64,000 bases of DNA, taken from contig CAVWNC010000004.1 of assembly GCA_963756455.1 (NCBI GenBank), forward strand, positions 1,488,001 through 1,552,000, given 5' to 3'. The notes under the pieces are model-generated. The model did not search any database and had not been told where the DNA came from. It saw only the letters and a program-made list of their open reading frames with translations. The stretch comes from DASQPA01 sp963756455 (GTDB taxonomy: Bacteria; Acidobacteriota; Thermoanaerobaculia; Multivoradales; UBA5704). Below, piece after piece: positions 1 to 30,204 of this stretch. How positions within the stretch are numbered: the first letter of the stretch is position 1; each line of letters opens with the position of its first letter. The position numbers were made by a program, and so were the translations under genes.

Positions 1-2675
1 CCCTCGTCCTCGAACGCCTCTTCCTTGAGGGTGCGGCGGGCGCGGCATGGCGGCGATACCTGGAAATCGAGAAAGATCCGGCGTGGGCGCTCGAAGGGCG
101 GACCCATCTCGCCGCCCTGGAGCGCCCGCCGCTCGCGGAGGGCTCCGTCGTGGAGATGGGGAGAAGGCTCGCGAGGGGTGGCGAGGTGGAAGCTCTCGTC
201 CGCCGTGCCCCCAAAAACGCCCGGGAGGCCGCGGAGCGCCGGTTGCTGCGCGCCTGGGCTGGTTTCGCGCTGCACGGCAACCAGGCCGCCGCGGCGCGGG
301 CGCTGTCCGTCGCCCGGAAGGTCGGCCAGGCCCTGGCGCGCGGCGGCGAGCGGATGATCCTCGATTGCGTGGCCGCGATCGATGCCGCCGAGGGCGGGCC
401 CGAGCGCCTCCGCGTACTCGCCGCGGGACACCTGGCGCTCGCCCGCGGCCGCGATCTCTACGAACGGCGCAACACGCAGGCGGCCACTCCCCTGCTGGAA
501 TCCGCTCGCGCGGCGCTCCAGGAGGGGGGCAGCCCGGCCGCGGCAACCGCCGATTTCTTCCTCGCCATCTGTGTCCACTACCAAGGGAACGACCCGGAGG
601 CCGCGGCGACGTTCGCGCGGCTCCAACGCGAGCTGGCGGGAAGCGGTCACGAGAGCCTGATGGCGCACGTCGCGTGGATGAGCGCGCTCCTCCAGGCGAC
701 CCGGGGCCAGCTCCTGGACTCTCTCGTCAACTACCGGACCGCGGCTTCCCTCTTCGATCGCCTTGGCGAAGGGGAAAACGCGGGCTCCATGCATACTCTC
801 CTCGCGGATTCCCTGGAAAAGCTCGGCCGGCACCGCCAGGCCTGGCAGGAGGCTTACTACGGGCTCCGGGCCGCGAGCGGGCTCGGCAGGCCGGACGACC
901 GCTATCTCGCCTTCACCATCGCCTCCGACCACCTCCTGAAGCAAGGACGGCCGGAGATCGCCCTCTACTTTGAGGACGAGGTCGTGAGCGCGTCTCGGCC
1001 GTCTGCCAATTCGACCCTCCTCCCCGATGCGTACTTCTGGCGGGCCTCGATCGAGCACGCCCTGGGACGGACCGAGGGTGAGCTCGACGACCTCGGCCAG
1101 GCGCGCCGACTGATCGCCTCGCTGTCCGATCCTGGCGTCCGCGAGCGCATGGTGCACGATCTCGCCGCGATCACGGCGGAGGCCCACGTCGCGACAGACC
1201 CGCAAGCGGCCGTCCCGGCGCTGACCGAAGCGCTCGCCTACTACGAGAAAACGGGGCATCACCTGCTCGCCCTCCGCGCTCACCGGGCCCGCGCTCATGC
1301 CTATCTCCGGATGGCCGAGCCCGAGCGTGCCGAGGCGGACTTCCTGGCCGCCCTCGCCGCCTACGAGCGGCTCGGGCAGCCGGCGAGCGCCGCCGTGGCC
1401 GACGAGGAACTCCATCTTTCCTTCCTCCAGGAGAGCGAGGAGATCTTCGACGAGGTGATCGCCTTCGAGGTGGAACGCGGACGCGCCCGGGCCGCCTGGG
1501 CCTTTGCGGATCGCGCCCGCACCCGGGTGCTGCCGGAGAGCGCCCTGCGGACGGCGGTCGAGGGCGACGAGCGACAGCGGCTCCTCGCGACCGAGCCCGA
1601 GCCGCTGCCGCTCGACCGAGTCCTCCGCCGGCTGCCCGCGGGGACGACGCTCCTCGAATACTCGATCCTGCCGGACCGGCTCCTCGTCTGGCGCCTGCGC
1701 GGTGGACGCTGCGACCTCTTCTCGATACCGGGGACGCCCGCCGAGCTCGAACGGGAGGTCGCGGCGCTCCGCCGGGCGCCGGGACGAGAGGCGGCAGTGG
1801 AAGCGGGAGCGCTCTTCGAGCGGCTCCTCGGACCACCGCTCCAAGGCATCCTTCCCGGCGAGTCGCTCGTCGTCGTCCCCGACAAGGCCCTCCACGCGGT
1901 GCCCTTCGCCGCGCTCCGCGGCCCGAACGGGCGTTATCTCGTCGAGGACCACCGGATCGTCGTCGCGCCGAGCGCCACCCTCTACGTCCGCGCCTTGGAC
2001 CACGAACGGGCCCTGGCCGCGGCCGAGCACGGTCCAGCCCACACCCTGGTTTTCGGCGATCCGGCCTTCGACGTCACGCTGTGGAGCGACCTCAAACCGC
2101 TGGCGGCGGCCGCCCGGGAAGCCGAACGGATCGCCGCGCTCGATCCCGCCCACTCGCTCTTGCGCCAGGGCAAGAGCGCGGACAAGGCGGGGTTCCTCGC
2201 GCTCGCCCCGGACTTCGAGCGCATCCACGTCGCCGCCCATGCCTTGGTCGACGGACGCAATCCGCTGCTCTCGGCGCTCGTCCTCGCCCCCGGAGCGCCC
2301 GGCGATTCGGGAGCGCTCTACGCCCGGGAGATCTACCAGATGCGCCTGCCGCGGACTCGCCTGGTCGTGCTCGCCGCCTGCGACACGGGAAACGCCTACC
2401 TGCCCGGGAGCGAAGGGGCGACGACCCTCGGGCGCGCCTTCCTCGCGGCGGGTGTGCCGACGGTGGTCGCGAGCCTTTGGGACGTCGACGACCGCGCCAC
2501 GGCCCAGCTGCTTTTCCGTTTCCATCGCGAGCTTCAATCCGGCGCCGATCCGGCGAGCGCTCTGCGCCTGGCGCAGATCGCGACGATCCACGACTCCCAG
2601 GCCGCCCGTCTCCCCGCCGATTGGGGAGCCTTCGAGGTCTTCGGGGCGAGTCTCTCCGAGACGAAACCATTTTAA
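1..2675 (+). CDS. TPR-CHAT domain protein (caspase-like peptidase), 5' end outside window
   Basis: The frame is open from position 3 to the window edge, so the N-terminus is missing; about 890 residues are visible. The first ~530 visible residues are helical, Ala/Leu/Arg-rich TPR-type repeats. The last ~350 residues form a CHAT domain (caspase HetF associated with TPRs), a family of clan CD cysteine-peptidase-like domains. The expected catalytic pair is present: His in the VAAHA motif (codon 2238-2240) and Cys in LAACDTG (codon 2379-2381), followed by the usual conserved SLWDVDD segment. TPRs in this family normally bind partners or sense an input, and the CHAT domain cleaves a substrate. The stop is 14 bp before the start of the next gene, so the two are probably cotranscribed and may work together. 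The family call is secure; the substrate is unknown. Confidence 0.9.
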   Translation, partial: LVLERLFLEGAAGAAWRRYLEIEKDPAWALEGRTHLAALERPPLAEGSVVEMGRRLARGGEVEALVRRAPKNAREAAERRLLRAWAGFALHGNQAAAARALSVARKVGQALARGGERMILDCVAAIDAAEGGPERLRVLAAGHLALARGRDLYERRNTQAATPLLESARAALQEGGSPAAATADFFLAICVHYQGNDPEAAATFARLQRELAGSGHESLMAHVAWMSALLQATRGQLLDSLVNYRTAASLFDRLGEGENAGSMHTLLADSLEKLGRHRQAWQEAYYGLRAASGLGRPDDRYLAFTIASDHLLKQGRPEIALYFEDEVVSASRPSANSTLLPDAYFWRASIEHALGRTEGELDDLGQARRLIASLSDPGVRERMVHDLAAITAEAHVATDPQAAVPALTEALAYYEKTGHHLLALRAHRARAHAYLRMAEPERAEADFLAALAAYERLGQPASAAVADEELHLSFLQESEEIFDEVIAFEVERGRARAAWAFADRARTRVLPESALRTAVEGDERQRLLATEPEPLPLDRVLRRLPAGTTLLEYSILPDRLLVWRLRGGRCDLFSIPGTPAELEREVAALRRAPGREAAVEAGALFERLLGPPLQGILPGESLVVVPDKALHAVPFAALRGPNGRYLVEDHRIVVAPSATLYVRALDHERALAAAEHGPAHTLVFGDPAFDVTLWSDLKPLAAAAREAERIAALDPAHSLLRQGKSADKAGFLALAPDFERIHVAAHALVDGRNPLLSALVLAPGAPGDSGALYAREIYQMRLPRTRLVVLAACDTGNAYLPGSEGATTLGRAFLAAGVPTVVASLWDVDDRATAQLLFRFHRELQSGADPASALRLAQIATIHDSQAARLPADWGAFEVFGASLSETKPF

Positions 2676-2689
2676 GGGAGGGCTTACGG

Positions 2690-3667
2690 ATGACTTTCAC
2701 CTTTCGTATGCGATTTTCCGGCCTCTGCATCTTCGTGCCGGAACGGCCATTCAGCACCGCCACGAGCGACGGAGCGAACGTCGGCCGGGTCGCCGTCCTG
2801 TTGCGCAATTTGACGGTGCCCGAAAGCCTCACGGACGGAAAAGGCTTGACCGACCCGCATTTTCCCCTGCTCGAATTCGATCCGCGCAACCGGCGGGCGA
2901 GCAGCACCCGGAACGCCAATTTCACCAGCCACAGCAGCATCTTCGACGGCAAGAGCTACTGCCTGCTGCGGGGGGAGGCGCTACGGATCCTCGCCGGGGC
3001 GGGCACCGGGGCGAACGGCGTGACTACCCCGGTCTACGACCGCCACCACCATAAGACCTCGCTCCAGTGGGTGGCGGAGATGGCCCAGGTCTTCCCGGAC
3101 CAAGCGAAGATCAAGAGCACCTGTCTCACCCAGATGCCGGACGGCGATTCCGACTCCGCCTCGATCATCGCGCGCATCGACCTCGAACAGGGCCGGCTCC
3201 TCACCTCCCGGCTGAGCGACGGCAAGTGCGACATTTTTGAAGCCGCGAAGGAGGCCAACGCATCCTCGAAGGACGGCGGCTTCCCGCGTCGGGTGGCGAT
3301 CGAGCTCCTGCTCGAGATCCCCGGCTGCCAGGAGGACGTCGTCCTCGAGATGCAGCGGCGGGACGAGGGCAAGGATTTCGGCGCCCATCGGCTCGTGCTC
3401 GGCCCGGCGACCGGGGACCCCACCGACAACGTCGTCGAGATCCAGATCCATCACCGGGAGATCGACGGGTTCATCGGCGTGCCCCTGGACTACCTGGAGC
3501 GCGAGGATCAGGCCGACTTCCAGGTCTACTACGAGCTGTCGAACGCTCCGTCACCCGGCTCCGACAAAATACGGACCATCCGGCCGCAGTCTCCCGGTCT
3601 TACCCCGACGGTGGGCACCGACCACACCGGAAGGTGCCCACCGACCTCCATGGTGGGCTCGGGCTAG
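2690..3667 (+). CDS. Uncharacterised protein downstream of the CHAT gene
   Basis: This 325-residue protein starts at an ATG preceded by a good ribosome binding site (AAGGGAGG, 2674-2681). It has no signal peptide or obvious membrane segment. I recognise no domain. The N-terminus (MTFTFRMRFSGLCIFVPE) reads as alternating beta-strand, the middle has an HHH run near residue 120, and several Cys are scattered (SYCLL, STCLT, GKCDI, PGCQE). The last ~40 residues are low-complexity, Pro/Ser/Gly/Thr-rich and probably disordered. Its position 14 bp after a TPR-CHAT gene suggests a functional partner. In the described TPR-CHAT/Csx30 system a neighbouring gene encodes the cleaved substrate, so a substrate or effector role here is a reasonable guess only. 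It is followed by the 20/81-bp repeat array. Confidence 0.75.
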   Translation: MTFTFRMRFSGLCIFVPERPFSTATSDGANVGRVAVLLRNLTVPESLTDGKGLTDPHFPLLEFDPRNRRASSTRNANFTSHSSIFDGKSYCLLRGEALRILAGAGTGANGVTTPVYDRHHHKTSLQWVAEMAQVFPDQAKIKSTCLTQMPDGDSDSASIIARIDLEQGRLLTSRLSDGKCDIFEAAKEANASSKDGGFPRRVAIELLLEIPGCQEDVVLEMQRRDEGKDFGAHRLVLGPATGDPTDNVVEIQIHHREIDGFIGVPLDYLEREDQADFQVYYELSNAPSPGSDKIRTIRPQSPGLTPTVGTDHTGRCPPTSMVGSG

Positions 3668-3690
3668 GCAGGTCCAGTCCAAGCCTTCCG

Positions 3691-3929
3691 CGTCACGACC
3701 AGCGCTTGCGACACAGGGACGAACGCTTGCGCGTGACGACCCAGCGTCGCGCGACGCGCGCAAGCCTTACGCGTCGCGATTTATGCTTGAGACGCATGGA
3801 CGAACGCTCGCGCACGACGACCCAGCGTTGCGCAACACGCGCAAGCCTTACGCGTCGCGACCAAGGCTTACGCAACACGGATGAACGCTTGCGCGCGACG
3901 CGCAAGCGTTCCGCGCAGCCCGTAAGGCT
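3691..3929. repeat. 81-bp higher-order tandem repeat built of ~20-bp units
   Basis: Two full 81-bp units align without gaps (3721-3801 and 3802-3882). A partial copy precedes them (from about 3699) and a shortened third copy starts at 3883. Each 81-bp unit consists of four related 20-21 bp subunits with cores such as AACGCTTGCGCG, CAAGCCTTACGCG and AAGGCTTACGC. The array fills the gap between the convergent CHAT-partner gene and the NRPS stop codon. Because 81 is a multiple of three, open frames run through it on both strands, but they look like repeat artefacts. Inverted CTTGCGCG/CGCGCAAG elements recur within the units. Confidence 0.85.
3883..3911. terminator. Perfect 12-bp hairpin between convergent genes
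   Basis: The arm GAACGCTTGCGC (3883-3894), the loop GCGAC and the perfectly complementary arm GCGCAAGCGTTC (3900-3911) form a very stable hairpin. It lies 18 bp beyond the NRPS stop codon and inside the 20/81-bp array. There is no T-tract on either side, so it is not a textbook intrinsic terminator. A role in ending or protecting both convergent transcripts is inferred from position. Confidence 0.5.
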
Positions 3930-27647
<23,718 letters not shown>

Positions 27648-27762
27648 CCTCTCATTCGCAAAGCGCAAAATAGATGTTTTGGACGGCGAGCGTTCGCTCC
27701 CTGTTCTCTAGTGTCGCGTACCCGTCAAGTGGGCGACGCCCAATTTCTACAGAGGGGAACCG

Positions 27763-27824
27763 AAGGCTTCGGGAGCCCGTCCTAAAGCTTCAGGAACTCG
27801 TCCGGAAGCTTCAGGAACCAAGGG
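27763..27824. repeat. 21-bp direct repeat in the NRPS upstream region
   Basis: About 2.7 imperfect copies with 21-bp spacing (GCTTC cores at 27766, 27787 and 27808), each carrying AAGGCTTC or AAGCTTCAGGAA. They lie in the 231-bp gap between the divergent NRPS and ATP-pyrophosphatase genes. On the NRPS side of the gap a TTGACG hexamer (27723-27728, minus strand) could be a -35 element, but I see no convincing -10 at the right spacing. The repeat core resembles subunits of the array at the other end of the NRPS gene. Confidence 0.6.
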
Positions 27825-27878
27825 GGGGCGAGACGGCGGGAAGAGGGACTACGAAAAGGGAGCCGGAGAGAGGCGCTG

Positions 27879-28718
27879 GTGATCAAGGCTCGAACGGGCG
27901 AGAATGCTGGGGCGATGACCTCTCCTCCCTGGCAGGCTCGGCATGAACAGGCGCTCCGCGAGGGGCGATCCGAGTATCTGGATCCGGCGACGGGCTACAA
28001 GGTCTTCACCGAGGTCTTTCACCTCGACCGTGGGAGCTGCTGTGGAGCCGGCTGCCGTCACTGCCCCTACGGCCAGGAGGGCACTCCCGCCCGGTTGCAG
28101 TCCGTCCGGTCCTGGGCGACGACCCTGGAGCCCGGTGCGACGCCGCCCGGCACCGCCGTCGACGTCGTCTTCTGGAGCGGCGGGAAGGACTCCTGGCTCG
28201 CCTGGAAGGCGACCTGCGACGCCGGCCGAAGCTCCGTCTGGCTGACGACCTTCGATCCGCAGACCCAAAAGATTCCGATCCAGGGCATCGACGTGGCGAC
28301 GGTCAAGAGCCAGGCGTCGCGGGCCGGCCAGACCCTGGCGTTGCAGCCCGTGGGCGCGGGCCGGGACTACCTGGGCTCCGTCACCGACGCCCTGGAGACG
28401 ATCGCGCGCCGCCATCCGATCGGGCGTCTCGTCTTCGGCAACCTCTGGCTCGCGGACGTGCGCCAGGCGCGCGAGAAGGCGCTCGGCGAGTGGGCGGCCC
28501 CACGCGGCATCGACCTCTGGTTTCCGCTCTGGGGACTCCCGACCTCGACCCTGCTCCACGACCTGTTCACCCGCGGCCCCCTGGTGAGGATCAGCGCCTC
28601 GGAGGTCCGCGGAGTACAGGTGGGAGACCGCTTCGACCGCGACTTCGTGAGCCGTCTGGCGCCGGCCGTGGACTCCATGGGCGAGCGCGGCGAGTTTCAC
28701 ACGGTAGTGATGCTTTAA
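27879..28718 (+). CDS. DUF5522 / ATP-pyrophosphatase (Dph6-type) fusion protein
   Basis: The protein has 279 residues. The N-terminus carries a Cys-rich motif (CCGAGCRHCPYG, near residue 50) typical of the short DUF5522 family, which probably binds metal. The remainder is an adenine-nucleotide alpha-hydrolase domain with an SGGKDSWLAWK P-loop near residue 102, as in diphthine-ammonia ligase (Dph6) and related PP-loop enzymes that adenylate a substrate before amidation or thiolation. Bacteria do not make diphthamide, so the substrate is unknown. The GTG start at 27879 is chosen because GGAGAGAGG lies at suitable spacing upstream; an ATG at 27915 has a weaker site. It is divergent from the NRPS and convergent with the RES toxin gene, whose stop codon is only 13 bp away. 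Confidence 0.85.
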   Translation: MIKARTGENAGAMTSPPWQARHEQALREGRSEYLDPATGYKVFTEVFHLDRGSCCGAGCRHCPYGQEGTPARLQSVRSWATTLEPGATPPGTAVDVVFWSGGKDSWLAWKATCDAGRSSVWLTTFDPQTQKIPIQGIDVATVKSQASRAGQTLALQPVGAGRDYLGSVTDALETIARRHPIGRLVFGNLWLADVRQAREKALGEWAAPRGIDLWFPLWGLPTSTLLHDLFTRGPLVRISASEVRGVQVGDRFDRDFVSRLAPAVDSMGERGEFHTVVML

Positions 28719-28731
28719 AGCTCCCGGAGAC

Positions 28732-29445
28732 TCAGGTGAGCCGGTAACCGAGCCGTTGGGCGACGCGCTCTAAATCGCTGAGCAGCGCGGGGTCGCTCAA
28801 AGGGCGATGGAAGACCGGCGTCGGCGGGATCCCGGCCAGGGCGCGTTCATATAAAGCGACCGCGGGCTGGTTTGCATGCATCGAGGAAGGATAGTAGAGC
28901 CCTTGAACGTCGGGGTAGGCCTCGTAGATGGCGTGCGACCAGGATCGGGAGCGAGACCGCGGACCGGAGCAAAGGGCCATCGAGGCTCCGGCCTGCGTCG
29001 GCCAGGCGCCGGTCAGGTCGAGCAGCGTGAGATCGGTGCGGAGCTCAAATCCTACGAGGGAAACCTCTTCGTGATCGCGGCTGATCGTGCGGGTATCCTG
29101 GAAGATTTCCGCCAGACAGGTCGCGATCTCCGCCGCGGCGTAATAGATCTTCCTCTCTTGCGAGTGGGGAGCGCCATCCTCGCCAGCGAGGTGGTGGTCG
29201 AAGCGCGCCGTACGCAGCGGCCCGAAGGTCCGGAAGGTGTTCCAGAGAACGGGATGACGGCCTCCACGCTTGTAGATGCGCCACAGCGTCGCCCCGGCCT
29301 CGAGCGTCCGCAGGGCAGGGAGAACCCGGGCCAGATCGGCCGCGGTGGGCGGATTGGGGAGCTTGGCCAAAGCTACGGCTAAAGGCTGTCGAGGTCGGCC
29401 CCAAGTTGCGCGATGACTCTCGGAGCATACCCGGCGAGCAGCCAC
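28732..29445 (-). CDS. RES-domain toxin (NAD+ phosphorylase family)
   Basis: Up to 237 residues with RES-family landmarks in order: LWRIY near residue 55, a conserved FGPL..ARFDHH block, AAAEIATCLAE with the conserved Glu, and a late SSM.....ALYERA segment. Characterised RES toxins degrade NAD+, and their partner antitoxin is encoded just upstream, as here. The GTG start at 29445 gives a 67-bp overlap with the antitoxin gene. A TTG at 29370, about 8 bp after the antitoxin stop, would remove ~25 poorly conserved residues and may be the true start. No strong ribosome binding site decides between them; translational coupling is likely. Confidence 0.85.
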   Translation of the reverse strand: MAARRVCSESHRATWGRPRQPLAVALAKLPNPPTAADLARVLPALRTLEAGATLWRIYKRGGRHPVLWNTFRTFGPLRTARFDHHLAGEDGAPHSQERKIYYAAAEIATCLAEIFQDTRTISRDHEEVSLVGFELRTDLTLLDLTGAWPTQAGASMALCSGPRSRSRSWSHAIYEAYPDVQGLYYPSSMHANQPAVALYERALAGIPPTPVFHRPLSDPALLSDLERVAQRLGYRLT

Positions 29446-30026
29446 TCGCGAGGGCTCAGCTCTCGATCCACATTCTCAGGAAAGAGATCCGGGTTGGGCA
29501 TGGTGAACCAGCGATAGACCGCAACCGGATGAAGGTCTCTCGGCAAGCTGGGCACGACCTCCTCCAGGCCGGGGAGAAGCCGAGGACCGTCGAACTGAAA
29601 CATCGGGATGCTCCAGACGCCCTTGATCTGCAGGCCATAGATTTTGCGGGCGGCCAGGAGCTGCCGGATCCGGCTGGGGTCCAACCCGAGCGTCTGGGCC
29701 GCTTGGTTGACCGTCAGGCTGGTCGCCAGGAGAGCCGCATAGTCGGCGGCGGTTCGCGCCAGAGCATTGGCGTTCTCCCTTTTCCCCGGAAGTAGCGCGA
29801 AGCCGCCGCGCCGCAACGCGGCGGTCTCCTCTGCCGGCAGATCCGCGGCCGGATCGGAAGGGAAAAGCGTCCGGCGCATGTCTCCGAGAGCCTCTTCCAG
29901 CAGGGAGGACAAGCCTTGAGGCTCGATCGTGATACCCCGAGCATGCAGGTAGGCGAGAGTGTCATCCACCGCCGGCTCCCCGACCGGTCGGGTTCGTCGT
30001 GGGGCGAGACTCTTGGCGGGTGTCAC
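29379..30026 (-). CDS. Antitoxin / DNA-binding partner of the RES toxin
   Basis: This 215-residue protein is encoded immediately upstream of and overlapping the RES toxin gene. Residues ~105-130 form a helix-turn-helix of the excisionase/MerR-like kind (TVNQAAQTLGLDPSRIRQLL). It is followed by a beta-wing that ends in a short aromatic segment (GVWSIPMFQF). The C-terminal third (PVAVYRWFTMPNPDLF...SPREWLLAGY) is the likely toxin-binding part. I do not see a clear DUF2384 (Xre/MbcA/ParS) signature, so the subfamily is left open. The GTG start has an AGGAGA ribosome binding site about 6 bp upstream. Such antitoxins usually autoregulate the operon through the upstream promoter. Confidence 0.75.
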   Translation of the reverse strand: MTPAKSLAPRRTRPVGEPAVDDTLAYLHARGITIEPQGLSSLLEEALGDMRRTLFPSDPAADLPAEETAALRRGGFALLPGKRENANALARTAADYAALLATSLTVNQAAQTLGLDPSRIRQLLAARKIYGLQIKGVWSIPMFQFDGPRLLPGLEEVVPSLPRDLHPVAVYRWFTMPNPDLFPENVDRELSPREWLLAGYAPRVIAQLGADLDSL

Positions 30027-30039
30027 ACTCGTCTCCTAT

Positions 30040-30110
30040 GGACTAACGACGTGAATCATCAGGAAAGTATACCAGAGGTGCGTCCTGGCCCGCGGGCCGC
30101 GGGAAGAGCG
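30040..30110 (-). promoter_or_regulatory. Candidate extended -10 promoter of the RES toxin-antitoxin operon
   Basis: On the minus strand the segment TCTGGTATACT contains an extended -10 (TGGTATACT, hexamer at 30066-30071), about 40 bp upstream of the antitoxin GTG. Just behind it is a short inverted repeat (CCCGC...GCGGG, 30090-30104) that could be an operator. This is motif evidence only. Confidence 0.4.
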
Positions 30111-30135
30111 GCCTGCTTCGCGGGCTTCAGGCTTA

Positions 30136-30164
30136 TTGATGTTCGAGAATATCTCTGCTAGGCT
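30136..30164 (+). promoter_or_regulatory. Candidate sigma-70 promoter of the DUF1800 gene
   Basis: TTGATG (30136-30141) and TAGGCT (30159-30164) are separated by exactly 17 bp and lie ~40 bp upstream of the GTG start. The region is locally AT-rich compared with its surroundings. Confidence 0.4.
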
Positions 30165-30204
30165 TTACCTGTAGTCAAAAAATTCGCGCCTGGAGGTACG
30201 GAAG

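Noticed and set aside
3691..3929. CRISPR array or attachment site
   Set aside because: It is a nested tandem repeat without spacers; no integrase gene or tRNA end is present.
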